A DNA stretch of 64,000 nucleotides from Bacteroides intestinalis DSM 17393 (GCF_000172175.1 NZ_ABJL02000008.1:1674001-1738000); one strand, 5' to 3'; shown: positions 18,692 through 28,152, numbered from the stretch's first letter. The notes: generated from the sequence alone by a model not told the origin. Numbers and translations are program-made.

Positions 18692-18749
18692 AGTGCGCTA
18701 AGTTACAGGCTACGAGTTACGAGCTACAAGTCACTCGTAGCTTGTAGCT
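18681..18749. terminator. Nested inverted repeats at the kbl 3' end
   Basis: TAGCGCACT (18681-18689) and AGTGCGCTA (18692-18700) form a stem around the kbl TAA. Just after it, AGCTACAAG (18722-18730) pairs with CTTGTAGCT (18741-18749). Alternatively GCTACGAGT (18709-18717) can pair with ACTCGTAGC (18733-18741), which excludes the second stem. The region lies between the convergent kbl and histidine kinase genes and probably terminates both. Confidence 0.6.
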
Positions 18750-20992
18750 TTTAGTATCACCGCAAATCTGCTCCCTTTCCCCTGTTCCGAGTGCAGTTCA
18801 ATCCTTCCCTGCAATTTCTCTATAATAATCTGGCAGATAGAAAGCCCCAAGCCCGTTCCTTGCGAAAATTCATTCTGCTTGTAGAACCGATTAAAAATCA
18901 TCTTCTGCTCGGCGCGAGGAATGCCACAGCCTGTATCTTCCACATAAATTTCCACTTCCGAAGTCTCAGGTAAATAACGATATCCCAGCTTGATATACCC
19001 TGAAGCTGTAAATTTAGAAGCGTTATTCAGGAAATTAGTGACCACTTGCGCCAACCGTCCTTTATCCACATTTATCCTTACCGGCACTGTATCCTTATCC
19101 TTAATAAATTCCAACTGTTCCGGTATTAACATCTGATGGGTCTGATAGATTTCATCCACCAATTCCTCCACTCCGCATGGAGCAAATTCAAAGGACATAT
19201 AGCCCGACTCAAGCCGTGAAAGTTCCAAGATATCATTTATCAGCAGCAGCAGCAAATCACTATTCTTGTTGATCGTCTTGATATACTCACAGCGCTCATC
19301 TGGTTCCAGTTCTTCATCCGCTGCCAATATATTGGAAAAGCCGACAATCGCATTCAGCGGAGTGCGTATCTCGTGGCTCATATTCGCTAGGAACGACTGT
19401 TTCAGCTCAGCTTTTTCCGCCAGCAGACGCGCCTCTTCCAGTTCATGTTCATGATCTTTAATGTCCTGTATATTCAGCAACAGTCCGGCAGCCTTATAGC
19501 CGCCATCCGGCAATGCAATGGTCTTATACCGGAATTCCCACCATTGATATCCTTTTCCGTTAAAGTCGCAACGCACCTGCACCGCCACCTTACGGATTAA
19601 GGATATCTTCCTCCAGTTTTCCTCCACCTCATCCCGGCATTCCGGATGAATAAACTTAATGAGTTTATCAAACGTAAGTACCTTCGACATCATTCCCTGC
19701 GACTTCCAGAAATCACTCTCAAATATAAAATAATCATTCTCCAACTTCCACGCGTACGTATCACTCCCCTCAATAGCCAGCGCCAACGTTTCTTTTTCAT
19801 CCTCCAGCGCATTGAGAGCTTTCTTTTTCCTCCCCTGCTCCCGACGATAAAGGAAAAACAACAAGACAAACAGCGTAATCAATAGAACTGTAATTGAGAA
19901 AATAATTCCTCCCCACAGCCAAGGATATGCCTCACTGAACGGAATATGGATAATAGAATACTTCTCTGGAATATCCGCCTTCGAAAGCCCCCTCTGCTCC
20001 ATCACCTCCCAATCTACCACATACTCTTTAGCACTGTTTGCGATGGGCATATCCAAAGGCTTCTCACCATGCAAAATCCTGACCGCCGCATCCACCATTT
20101 CCCCTACCTGTATTGGGATCGTCGTCATATATCCCCCCAACAGTTTCTCGCCATAGCCAAAACCTTCATTAATGGCTGTCAGACTGGGGCTGGAACAGAT
20201 ATTTCCGATATTGACAGTCGTAAAGTCCCTTTTCAATTGAAGATAACACCTATCTCTTGTGTATTGGCTCAAACTCCAAAGTAGTCCGGCATCCGAACGA
20301 TCCTTCTGAAGCCGGACAGTAAGCCCGGCAAAATACGTATAACTCTTGTCTTTTACAAACTCCTTCCATTCCCTGGAATTGAATTCTTTTGAGTTCATGA
20401 AACCTTCCACCTTCTCGTCTTTCAACTGTTCCCAAGCATCCTTCCTTATTTGTTTATCCAGATAAGTGGAGTCTATAATAGTGAAGAGATGCATCCCCTT
20501 CCCGAATATCTCTTTCGCAGCCTTGATATTCGCCATAAAATCTATTTTATCACGAAATCCGGTCACGTTGGGATATTGCTTTATAAGAGGCCAGTTAGGG
20601 TAATTCACTCCACCAAAAACAACGGGGAGTTGCTTCGCCAGCGGATGTCCGCACTTCAGCAGTGAATAAGTTGCCTGGTCATCATTAACCAATATAATTT
20701 CCGGTTCCCAGTTTTCGGAAACTTCATCCAACAGAGAGTGCAGATACAAAGATTCTAAGTTATCCCGATAAGCCTCGCAATCTAAATACACTGTACGGAG
20801 TTCGACATCAATCCCTCTCTTCCGGAAAGTTTCGGCAATCATTTTATTAAAATCAGGATAAGCAGCATAAGTTTTCTCATAAGAGTGCACCACCAGCACT
20901 TTCCGTTTTTCCATCTCCGAACAAGCGCTCAAGACATGGCAACTCAACATTATCCAAAGGAGGAATTTAAAATTTATTTTGCCCATACGCAT
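18731..20992 (-). CDS. Membrane sensor histidine kinase with a substrate-binding-like sensor domain
   Basis: The 753-residue protein has an N-terminal signal/lipobox-like segment (LSACSEMEK), then about 330 residues resembling the ABC sugar/substrate-binding fold (KVLVVHSYEKTYAAYPDFNK, PEIILVNDDQATYS, VVFGGVNYP). A transmembrane helix lies at about 366-393, followed by a PAS-like domain (about 405-520). The HisKA H-box is MSHEIRTPLN with His540; the HATPase has NFLNNASKF, VEDTGCGIP and GTGLGLSI. It has no receiver domain, and no response regulator is adjacent. It likely senses a periplasmic ligand. Confidence 0.88.
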   Translation of the reverse strand: MRMGKINFKFLLWIMLSCHVLSACSEMEKRKVLVVHSYEKTYAAYPDFNKMIAETFRKRGIDVELRTVYLDCEAYRDNLESLYLHSLLDEVSENWEPEIILVNDDQATYSLLKCGHPLAKQLPVVFGGVNYPNWPLIKQYPNVTGFRDKIDFMANIKAAKEIFGKGMHLFTIIDSTYLDKQIRKDAWEQLKDEKVEGFMNSKEFNSREWKEFVKDKSYTYFAGLTVRLQKDRSDAGLLWSLSQYTRDRCYLQLKRDFTTVNIGNICSSPSLTAINEGFGYGEKLLGGYMTTIPIQVGEMVDAAVRILHGEKPLDMPIANSAKEYVVDWEVMEQRGLSKADIPEKYSIIHIPFSEAYPWLWGGIIFSITVLLITLFVLLFFLYRREQGRKKKALNALEDEKETLALAIEGSDTYAWKLENDYFIFESDFWKSQGMMSKVLTFDKLIKFIHPECRDEVEENWRKISLIRKVAVQVRCDFNGKGYQWWEFRYKTIALPDGGYKAAGLLLNIQDIKDHEHELEEARLLAEKAELKQSFLANMSHEIRTPLNAIVGFSNILAADEELEPDERCEYIKTINKNSDLLLLLINDILELSRLESGYMSFEFAPCGVEELVDEIYQTHQMLIPEQLEFIKDKDTVPVRINVDKGRLAQVVTNFLNNASKFTASGYIKLGYRYLPETSEVEIYVEDTGCGIPRAEQKMIFNRFYKQNEFSQGTGLGLSICQIIIEKLQGRIELHSEQGKGSRFAVILKATSYE

Positions 20993-21023
20993 AGTAATTC
21001 ACAGTACGTGTTAAAAAGAGTAA

Positions 21024-21054
21024 CAAAGGTAGATTAAAATACTGAAACAGCAAA
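21024..21054 (-). promoter_or_regulatory. Predicted promoter of the histidine kinase gene
   Basis: Minus-strand -7 box TACCTTTG (21024-21031) and -33 TTTG (21051-21054) are separated by 19 bp, a full match to the Bacteroides pattern. It lies 32 bp upstream of the ATG. Confidence 0.65.
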
Positions 21055-21060
21055 AATAAA

Positions 21061-21088
21061 AGAGCTGCTTAAAAAATCAAGCAGCTCT
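21061..21088 (-). terminator. Ferritin gene terminator
   Basis: AGAGCTGCTT (21061-21070) pairs exactly with AAGCAGCTCT (21079-21088), with T-runs on the minus-strand side. It lies 34 bp beyond the ferritin stop and just upstream of the kinase promoter. Confidence 0.85.
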
Positions 21089-21122
21089 TTTTTTGACTTA
21101 TCAATTCTATATCAAAAGATTA

Positions 21123-21602
21123 TTAACGTTCGCCCAATTTTACGTCTACAAAGAAGATACCCGTTGCACCGGCTTTCTTAATCATATCAACAATGCCTGC
21201 AGCAGTTGCTTCTTCTTCTACTTGTTCACGCACAAATCCCCACAGGAAGTCCTGCGTTGCTTTATCTTTCTCAGCAGCAGCTACATCTACCAACTTGTCA
21301 ATCATTTCGGATACACGACATTCGTGTTTGTAAACCTGTTCAAATACTTCCAGCGGAGTACCAAAATCATTAGGAACTACATCCAGCTTATCGACTTTGG
21401 CCTTACCACCACGCTTAATTACGTAATCGGCCAGTGAACAAGCATGTTCATTCTCTTCTGCCCACTGTTTCTTCAACCAATGTGCCATACCACAAAATCC
21501 TTCTTTTTCCATATAGAAAGACATAGCCAAATACATGTTAGCCGACCACATTTCAGCCGTAATCTGCTCGTTAATTGCATTCTGTAATTTTTCAGTAATC
21601 AT
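21123..21602 (-). CDS. Non-haem ferritin
   Basis: The 159-residue protein oxidises and stores iron in a 24-mer cytoplasmic shell. The ferroxidase ligands are visible as Glu in NEQITAEMWSANMY, EENEHA (Glu and His), HECRVSE, and Glu in VREQVEEE. The length and the central helices match bacterial FtnA proteins. It has its own terminator and a likely promoter. Confidence 0.95.
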   Translation of the reverse strand: MITEKLQNAINEQITAEMWSANMYLAMSFYMEKEGFCGMAHWLKKQWAEENEHACSLADYVIKRGGKAKVDKLDVVPNDFGTPLEVFEQVYKHECRVSEMIDKLVDVAAAEKDKATQDFLWGFVREQVEEEATAAGIVDMIKKAGATGIFFVDVKLGER

Positions 21603-21848
21603 AATCGTATTTTTTAATTAAATTGAAATCATTACAAAAGTAACAATGATACACAACATTTGTTCATTTGATAACATTTTTTAAATAAATAAAATCAGAA
21701 GTACATTTGAAGCTAGTATATATATGTCCGGCGTATAACTCCTCCATTGCTTTTCCATTTCCAATCACATCATACAAATATAGATATTGAAAATAAAAAA
21801 ACAATTTTCATATTTCAAATACAAATAAATTAAATACAAAATGACAAA
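21603..21848. other. Intergenic region between ferritin and lysA
   Basis: AT-rich, about 245 bp, with no credible reading frame. On the minus strand a -7 box TACTTTTG is visible at 21635-21642, 33 bp upstream of the ferritin start, with no convincing -33. Nothing else is recognised. Confidence 0.5.
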
Positions 21849-21884
21849 AAGCGTGCAAGACTTAAATGATAGTCTTACACGCTT
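21849..21884 (-). terminator. lysA terminator
   Basis: AAGCGTGCAAGACT (21849-21862) pairs with AGTCTTACACGCTT (21871-21884) with a single mismatch, followed on the minus strand by TTTTTG. It lies 22 bp beyond the lysA stop. Confidence 0.85.
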
Positions 21885-21905
21885 CCTACAATATATTCAA
21901 TTCTT

Positions 21906-23066
21906 TCACACCAGTTCGTCCGAAGTGTACCCCTGTGGCAACTCACGACAGTTATAGCTCGAAGCCATTATCTCACCATAAGCACCTGCAGAACGTAATG
22001 CAATCAGATCTCCACGCTTCACCTTATTCAAATCTATCGCTTTCCCGAAAACATCCGACGATTCACAGATAGGACCTACCACATCATACGCCTCAACTGC
22101 ATCCTCGGAAGTAATATTCTCTATCTTATGATAAGCCTGATACAATGCAGGACGAATCAAATCCGTCATACCAGCATCAAGGATGGCAAATTTCTTATTT
22201 GCTCCCTGTTTTACATAAAGCACCTGTGAGATAAGTGAACCGCACTGCCCCGTTATGGCACGTCCCAATTCAAAATGAAGTGTTTGATAAGAGCGCAGTT
22301 TCAGATGTTCGGCATAAGTAGAGAAATAATCTTTGAAATCAGGTATTGCCTGACGGTTGGGATGCTTATAATCAATACCCAGTCCACCACCTACATTGAT
22401 ATGCTCGATGCGGATGCGATGTGCTTCCAGCTTGTCTTGCAATTCATTTACACGATTGCACAGGGCAACGAAATCACCCATATCTAATATCTGCGAACCA
22501 ATGTGAAAATGCAATCCGATAAACTTCACATTCTTCATCTCCAAAGCCACTTCTATCACATGATCCATGTCTTGCATACTAATGCCAAACTTGTTTTCCG
22601 CTAGTCCGGTAGTGATATTGGCATGAGTATGAGCTCCTACATTCGGATTGATACGGAAAGCGACATTAGCCACTTTACCTTTAGCTGCAGCCAGTTCATT
22701 GATAATCTCCAGCTCAGGAATAGACTCTACATTAAAACAGAAAATATTATAGTCCAGACTCAGATTTATTTCCCAATCAGACTTGCCCACTCCGGCAAAA
22801 ACAATCTTATTTGTAGGAAAACCTGCCTTAACAGCAGCACGCACTTCTCCTCCACTCACACAATCGGCACCCAGCCCGTTCTCACGGATAATAGAAAGCA
22901 CCTTCGAATTAGCATTTGCTTTCACAGCATAATGCACCTCAAAATTGCCATATTTAGCAGCTTCTGCACGCACGCAGGAAAGAGTGTCGCGCAACACCTT
23001 CGTATCATAATAATAAAAGGGGGTACGCAGTTCACGGAATTTATCTATGGGAAATGTTCCTTTCAT
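21906..23066 (-). CDS. lysA: Diaminopimelate decarboxylase
   Basis: The PLP enzyme makes L-lysine from meso-diaminopimelate. The 386-residue protein shows the PLP lysine in HYAVKANAN, the HFHIGSQI loop, the phosphate-binding GGGLGIDY, and the CESSDVFGK motif with the partner-subunit cysteine. It is 130 bp downstream of lysC on the same strand, so the two lysine-pathway genes may be one unit. Confidence 0.96.
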   Translation of the reverse strand: MKGTFPIDKFRELRTPFYYYDTKVLRDTLSCVRAEAAKYGNFEVHYAVKANANSKVLSIIRENGLGADCVSGGEVRAAVKAGFPTNKIVFAGVGKSDWEINLSLDYNIFCFNVESIPELEIINELAAAKGKVANVAFRINPNVGAHTHANITTGLAENKFGISMQDMDHVIEVALEMKNVKFIGLHFHIGSQILDMGDFVALCNRVNELQDKLEAHRIRIEHINVGGGLGIDYKHPNRQAIPDFKDYFSTYAEHLKLRSYQTLHFELGRAITGQCGSLISQVLYVKQGANKKFAILDAGMTDLIRPALYQAYHKIENITSEDAVEAYDVVGPICESSDVFGKAIDLNKVKRGDLIALRSAGAYGEIMASSYNCRELPQGYTSDELV

Positions 23067-23093
23067 ACTTCAAAACTTTGTTTATAAAGAAAA

Positions 23094-23162
23094 GAGCGCA
23101 AATTACGCGAATTACACAAGAGCCTTTATCAGCGAGTTGTGCAATTTGTGTAGTTTGCGCTC
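23094..23162. repeat. 26-base imperfect stem-loop between lysC and lysA
   Basis: The left arm 23094-23119 (starting GAGCGCAAATTACGCG) and right arm 23137-23162 (ending GTAGTTTGCGCTC) match in reverse complement at most positions around a 17-base loop. No U-tract follows on the minus strand, so it is not a classical terminator. It could be an attenuator, mRNA-stability element or dispersed intergenic repeat. Confidence 0.55.
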
Positions 23163-23196
23163 CATATCATTTTATATCTGTACTTTCTTATTTCTC

Positions 23197-24516
23197 TTAT
23201 TCTTCGTTGAACAGTGCATCACTAAGCGACTGCAATGCCTGATTCTTATCGCACTCACGAATGAGGAAAGAAATGTTGTAGTTACTACCACCGAACGAAA
23301 TCATTCGTACCGGTATGTCGCGCATGGCATCCAGTGCCTTCGCTTCGAAACCGACATTCTCCCATTCCAAATCACCTACCACGCAGACGATACACATATC
23401 CTTATCTACTGTAACGGTTCCGTACTTCTTCAGGTCGTCCAGAATCTCGTTGAGGTGCTTCGTATTATCAATAGATACAGATACTCCTACCTCAGAAGTA
23501 CAAATCATATCGATAGAAGTCTGATAGCTCTCAAAGATTTCGAAGACCTTGCGCAAGAAACCGTGGGCAAGCAACATACGACTGGATTTAATCTTGATAG
23601 CTGTAATGTTATCTTTGGCTGCAACTGCCTTGATTTTACCCTTCTCGGTATCATTAGAAATCATAGTACCGGGAGCAGTCGGGTCCATCGTATTCAGCAG
23701 ACGCACCGGTATATTGGCATACTTGGCAGGCTGTATACAAGTGGGATGAAGAATCTTCGCACCAAAATAAGCCAGCTCAGCAGCTTCTTCAAAATGAAGA
23801 TGACGTACAGGAGCAGTCTTGTCAACAATACGCGGGTCATTATTGTGCATACCGTCGATATCGGTCCATATCTGGATTTCGGAAGCATTGATAGCTGCAC
23901 CGATCAGAGAAGCGGTATAATCGCTTCCACCACGTTGCAGATTGTCTATTTCTCCGTAAGCATTACGACAAATGTATCCTTGTGTGATGTAAATCTCAGC
24001 ACCGGGATGCAATTCCAACTGCATCTGAAGTTTCTCCTTAATATATACAGGATCAGGCTCCGCATTCTTATCGGTACGCATATATTCCAAAGCCGGAAGC
24101 AAAATGGACTTCACACCACACTCTTGCAGGTAATAGTTCATCATGGCAGTAGAGATCAATTCTCCCTGTGCCAGAACCACTTTCTCCTCAAACAGCGTGA
24201 AAAGATCTTTGGTGTAAGAACGGATGTAGTCAAAATGAGATTTAATCAGTTCCTGACCTTTCTGTTTATACTCGGGAGTGGAATACAACTCATTCACATG
24301 CTGTTTATATTTAGCCTCCAGCTTGTTAATGATTTCGTTGGCACCCTCCGGATTTTTCTTGTACAGATAGTCCGAAATTTCCACCAATGTATTAGTTGTG
24401 CCCGACATAGCCGAGAGTACAACTATCTTTTGTTCACCATCAGTGATCAATTTGGCTACTTCCTTTATCCGCGATGCAGAACCTACGGAAGTACCTCCAA
24501 ACTTTAAAACTTTCAT
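23197..24516 (-). CDS. lysC: Aspartate kinase (monofunctional)
   Basis: The enzyme phosphorylates aspartate, the first step to lysine, threonine and methionine. The 439-residue protein has the KFGGTSVGS opening, the RGGSDYTASL active-site loop, WTDIDGMHNNDPR, and two C-terminal ACT domains (from about residue 300; IKIKSSRMLLAHGFL and VSVSIDNTKHLN). There is no fused homoserine dehydrogenase. It starts 22 bp from the ftsE-like gene end and is likely cotranscribed with it. Confidence 0.95.
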   Translation of the reverse strand: MKVLKFGGTSVGSASRIKEVAKLITDGEQKIVVLSAMSGTTNTLVEISDYLYKKNPEGANEIINKLEAKYKQHVNELYSTPEYKQKGQELIKSHFDYIRSYTKDLFTLFEEKVVLAQGELISTAMMNYYLQECGVKSILLPALEYMRTDKNAEPDPVYIKEKLQMQLELHPGAEIYITQGYICRNAYGEIDNLQRGGSDYTASLIGAAINASEIQIWTDIDGMHNNDPRIVDKTAPVRHLHFEEAAELAYFGAKILHPTCIQPAKYANIPVRLLNTMDPTAPGTMISNDTEKGKIKAVAAKDNITAIKIKSSRMLLAHGFLRKVFEIFESYQTSIDMICTSEVGVSVSIDNTKHLNEILDDLKKYGTVTVDKDMCIVCVVGDLEWENVGFEAKALDAMRDIPVRMISFGGSNYNISFLIRECDKNQALQSLSDALFNEE

Positions 24517-24537
24517 TTTCGTTCCTGTATTAAATGA

Positions 24538-25269
24538 TTATATATTATTATTTGTTTCTTCTACAGTCGGCATCATACCCGAATACTCGGACGTCACATC
24601 TGTTATCTGATGACCTGCACAGCGATATACCTGTCCCGGAAACTCGTGAAGCAGATGGAGATTGTGCGTAGTCATCAATACCAGCGAGCCACCCGTGCGG
24701 CTGATGTTATGTAATAGTCCTACAATAGCACGTCCCGTTTCCGCATCCAGATTACCGGTCGGTTCATCCGCCAGGATAATCTCCGGAGAGTTGAGCATAG
24801 CACGGGCAATAACGATGCGTTGCTGTTCGCCTCCCGAAAGTTCGTTAGGAAACTTATATCCTTTATTACCCATTCCTACCTGCATCAGCACTTCAGCAAT
24901 ACGATCTTTTATTTCCGATTTGTTTTTCCAGCCCGTAGCCTTCAATACAAAAGCAAGATTATCGTTCACCGTGCGGTCCGTCAACAGTTGGAAATCCTGA
25001 AACACAATGCCCAATTTACGACGCAACTGCGGAATATGCTTACGCTTAATGCGACTCATATCATACCCCAGTACCATTGCTTCACCGGCAGTAATATCCA
25101 GTTCTCCGTAGAGGGTCTTTAGCAAACTGGTCTTACCCGAACCTACCTTACCGATCAGGTACACAAACTCTCCCTTCTGCAGCTCAAGGTTTACCTCATT
25201 CAGAACGCACAAGTCCTGTTGGTGTACTTCCACATCTTTATATCGTATCAGCGGTTCAGCCATTCCCAT
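24538..25269 (-). CDS. ftsE: FtsE-like ABC transporter ATP-binding protein
   Basis: The 243-residue ATPase shows Walker A GKVGSGKT, the Q-loop region VFQDFQLL, the signature LSGGEQQR, Walker B IILADEPTGNLD and the switch histidine in TTHNLHLL. FtsE works with FtsX to control cell wall hydrolases at division. No ftsX gene is adjacent; the neighbours are hisIE upstream and lysC downstream. FtsE assignment over a LolD-type ATPase rests on length and sequence feel. Confidence 0.75.
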   Translation of the reverse strand: MGMAEPLIRYKDVEVHQQDLCVLNEVNLELQKGEFVYLIGKVGSGKTSLLKTLYGELDITAGEAMVLGYDMSRIKRKHIPQLRRKLGIVFQDFQLLTDRTVNDNLAFVLKATGWKNKSEIKDRIAEVLMQVGMGNKGYKFPNELSGGEQQRIVIARAMLNSPEIILADEPTGNLDAETGRAIVGLLHNISRTGGSLVLMTTHNLHLLHEFPGQVYRCAGHQITDVTSEYSGMMPTVEETNNNI

Positions 25270-25291
25270 TTAATTATTAATTGTCAATTGT

Positions 25292-25897
25292 TTAGTGTTT
25301 CTTCCACGAAGCGCTATGACGTTCTTGCAACTCGCGTGCCAAATCTTCCAGACTGTATCCTTTGGATGTTAGCAGCACGATGAGGTGATATATCAAATCG
25401 GCTCCTTCATAGATCAACCGTTCATCAGTTCCGTTGCAAGCTTCGATCACTGTTTCCACAGCTTCTTCACCCACTTTCTGTGCCATTTTATTCACACCTG
25501 ACTCAAACAGACTGGTTGTATAAGAACCTTCCGGCATCTCTTCATGGCGCTTAATAATAAAATCCTGAAGATGCTTCAGGAACATTACAGGCTGTTCATT
25601 CTTCTCACCCCAGCATGTATCCGTACCTGTATGGCAAACAGGCCCCACAGGGTGTACCTGAATCAGCAATGTATCCTGATCGCAGTCTTCTTTGATAGAA
25701 ACGACATTCAGAAAATTGCCACTCTCCTCACCTTTCGTCCAAAGACGGTTCTTGGTGCGGCTGAAAAAAGTCACTTTACCGGTTTCTACCGTTTTGTCGT
25801 AAGCTTCTTTATTCATGAAGCCCAACATTAACACCTTAGCGGTGTCTGCGTCTTGTATGATTGCCGGAACAAGTCCGTTCATTTTATCAAAATCCAT
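25292..25897 (-). CDS. hisIE: Bifunctional phosphoribosyl-AMP cyclohydrolase / phosphoribosyl-ATP pyrophosphatase
   Basis: This cytoplasmic enzyme performs steps 2 and 3 of histidine synthesis. HisI (about residues 1-105) has FFSRTKNRLWTKGEESGN and the zinc-binding CHTGTDTCW. HisE (about 110-201) has KMAQKVGEEAVETVIEA and ADLIYHLIVLL. The order hisH-hisA-hisF-hisIE on the minus strand is the classical late-histidine block. Confidence 0.96.
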   Translation of the reverse strand: MDFDKMNGLVPAIIQDADTAKVLMLGFMNKEAYDKTVETGKVTFFSRTKNRLWTKGEESGNFLNVVSIKEDCDQDTLLIQVHPVGPVCHTGTDTCWGEKNEQPVMFLKHLQDFIIKRHEEMPEGSYTTSLFESGVNKMAQKVGEEAVETVIEACNGTDERLIYEGADLIYHLIVLLTSKGYSLEDLARELQERHSASWKKH

Positions 25898-26003
25898 TTA
25901 GGTAATTATTAATTATAAGCTATAAATTATTAATTGCTATGCAGCATGATGCGGTAATATTCTGTCATCTTTATCGCCTTATCACTTTGCCACTCTATCA
26001 CTT

Positions 26004-26762
26004 TTACATCACCCGCATTGGTATTCCCTGGGCGCAAAGATACGATTTTAAATCGGGAATTTTAATTTCTCCGAAATGAAAAACACTGGCTGCCAACGCT
26101 GCATCTGCTTTTCCTTGCAAAAACACATCACGAAAATGTTCTTTTGCTCCTGCTCCGCCCGATGCAATTACCGGAATAGAGAGATTGTCAGACATTTCAG
26201 CAAGTGCTTCATTGGCGTATCCGGTCTTTACGCCATCATGATTCATGCTGGTGAAAAGTATTTCTCCGGCACCACGTTCCTGGGCTTCTTTGGTCCAGGT
26301 AAACAGTTCCTTATCTGTTTCTACACGGCCTCCATTCAGATAGCACCACCAGCCTTTTTCAGTTTGTTTGGCATCTACCGCCAGCACGCATACCTGCGAA
26401 CCGAAGTTTTTAGCTATTTCATCAATCAGTTCGGGACGGCGAATTGCAGAAGAATTGATAGAAATTTTATCTGCACCGGCATTCAGCAGACGATCTACAT
26501 CACTCAATTCGTTGATACCGCCACCTACCGTAAACGGAATACTGATATTGGCAGCAATGCGCTTCACCAACTCTGCAAATGTCTTGCGACCTTCAAAACT
26601 AGCTGTTATATCCAGAAAAACCAATTCATCAGCACCTTGCTCACTATACGCACGCGCCAGTTCCACCGGATCGCCCGCTTGACGCAAATTGACGAAATTG
26701 GTTCCTTTCACTGTTTGTCCGTCTTTGATATCGAGACAGGGAATAATTCTTTTCGCTAACAC
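26004..26762 (-). CDS. hisF: Imidazole glycerol phosphate synthase, cyclase subunit
   Basis: HisF uses ammonia from HisH to form IGP and AICAR. The 252-residue TIM barrel has catalytic aspartates in IIPCLDIKDGQ and VLAVDAKQ, and phosphate-binding TVGGGI and ASGGAGA loops. The start codon is GTG (complement at 26760-26762), which gives the standard MLAKRIIPCLD N-terminus. Confidence 0.96.
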   Translation of the reverse strand: MLAKRIIPCLDIKDGQTVKGTNFVNLRQAGDPVELARAYSEQGADELVFLDITASFEGRKTFAELVKRIAANISIPFTVGGGINELSDVDRLLNAGADKISINSSAIRRPELIDEIAKNFGSQVCVLAVDAKQTEKGWWCYLNGGRVETDKELFTWTKEAQERGAGEILFTSMNHDGVKTGYANEALAEMSDNLSIPVIASGGAGAKEHFRDVFLQGKADAALAASVFHFGEIKIPDLKSYLCAQGIPMRVM

Positions 26763-26804
26763 TTCTGTTTTGTTTTAACGATTTATATTCATGAGAATGA
26801 TTCG

Positions 26805-27533
26805 TCAATAATCCTGCATCATTCTTTCAATTTCCTTCAAAGTAATACGCCCTTCATACAGAGCCTTACCAAAAATTACAGCCGGTACTCCAGCCGCCTC
26901 CAATGCACGTATATCTTCCATACTGCTGACACCGCCACTTGCTATCAGGTAAAGATCAGGATGTTCTTCCAGCATTGCCTTATACAGTTCAATAGAAGGC
27001 CCCTGCAACATACCGTCACAACTAATATCCGTGCAAATTACTTTCTGAATGCCTTTCTCTACATATTCTTTCAGAAAGGGAAATAATTCACAGGCACTTT
27101 CGTCCTTCCAGCCATTCACAGCTATCTTCCGGTCTTTCACGTCCGCACCAAGAATTATCTTCCCACTGCCGTAAACTTCCAGCCAATGGCAGAATAGCTC
27201 AGGATTTTTCACCGCAATACTGCCGCCTGTAACCATCTGTGCCCCATTCTCAAAAGCAATTTTCAAGTCTTCATCACTTTTCACGCCACCACCGAAATCA
27301 ACTATCAGGGAAGTCTGTGAAGTGATTCTATTCAAAACATTATAATTGACTACATGATGAGAAGCCGCTCCGTCCAGATCTACCACATGAAGCCGGCGAA
27401 TACCGTGTGCCTCCATTTCTTTGGCCACTTCTACCGGATTTTCGTTATACACCTTCTTACTGTCATAGTCACCTTGCGAAAGGCGTACACACTTTCCGTC
27501 GATAATATCTATTGCAGGAATAAACTCTATCAT
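26805..27533 (-). CDS. hisA: ProFAR isomerase
   Basis: This (beta/alpha)8 enzyme isomerises ProFAR to PRFAR, the substrate of HisF/HisH. The 242-residue protein shows PAIDIIDGKCVRLSQGDY at the N-terminus, the VDFGGGVKSDED phosphate loop, the second catalytic Asp in TDISCDGML, and a C-terminal ASGGVSS loop. It is 42 bp upstream of hisF and 16 bp downstream of hisH. Confidence 0.96.
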   Translation of the reverse strand: MIEFIPAIDIIDGKCVRLSQGDYDSKKVYNENPVEVAKEMEAHGIRRLHVVDLDGAASHHVVNYNVLNRITSQTSLIVDFGGGVKSDEDLKIAFENGAQMVTGGSIAVKNPELFCHWLEVYGSGKIILGADVKDRKIAVNGWKDESACELFPFLKEYVEKGIQKVICTDISCDGMLQGPSIELYKAMLEEHPDLYLIASGGVSSMEDIRALEAAGVPAVIFGKALYEGRITLKEIERMMQDY

Positions 27534-27549
27534 ATATTCATCTACTTAA

Positions 27550-28143
27550 TTATAATTCTAAAAAATTGCGCAGGATACGCTCTCCCACACCTCCACTTTT
27601 CTCCGGATGGAATTGGGTAGCGTAATAATTATCCTTATGCAAGGCAGCGCTAAACGGTTGTATATAGTCCGTCACAGCAGCCGTATATTCATTGACGGGA
27701 ACATAGAAACTATGCACAAAATAGACAAACTCTTCTTTTGTAAAGCCTTTGAATAAGCCACTGTTCGTCTCTGTGAGCGTATTCCAACCCATGTGAGGCA
27801 CTTTATCCTCATGCTTCTGTGGAACGAAACGCTTCACTTCCGTATCAAAAATACCCAGACAATCTACATCTCCTCCCTCTTCAGAATGTCGACACATCAC
27901 TTGCATACCCAGACATATCCCTAAAAGAGGCTGTCTAAGTTCCTTAATCAATGCATCCATGCCACTGGCACGCAGAAACTTCATGGTGGTTTCCGCCTCA
28001 CCCACACCTGGAAAGATCACTTTGTCCGCCGTACGCAATTCATCTTTATCCGCCGTTACCACAGCTTCCACGCCCAAACGCTTCAGCGCATAATCCACCG
28101 AATAAATATTGCCCGCATTATATTTGATAATCGCTACTTTCAT
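27550..28143 (-). CDS. hisH: Imidazole glycerol phosphate synthase, glutaminase subunit
   Basis: HisH releases ammonia from glutamine and channels it to HisF. The 197-residue class I amidotransferase shows VIFPGVGEAE, the nucleophile in LLGICLGMQ, and the His-Glu pair in QFHPEKSG. It lies 9 bp downstream of purU, so this his block may be cotranscribed with purU. Confidence 0.95.
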   Translation of the reverse strand: MKVAIIKYNAGNIYSVDYALKRLGVEAVVTADKDELRTADKVIFPGVGEAETTMKFLRASGMDALIKELRQPLLGICLGMQVMCRHSEEGGDVDCLGIFDTEVKRFVPQKHEDKVPHMGWNTLTETNSGLFKGFTKEEFVYFVHSFYVPVNEYTAAVTDYIQPFSAALHKDNYYATQFHPEKSGGVGERILRNFLEL

Positions 28144-28152
28144 GAATATACC

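Noticed and set aside
23047..24507. A 486-codon plus-strand frame opposite lysC
   Set aside because: It is the antisense shadow of a well-recognised aspartate kinase and has no family-like motif.
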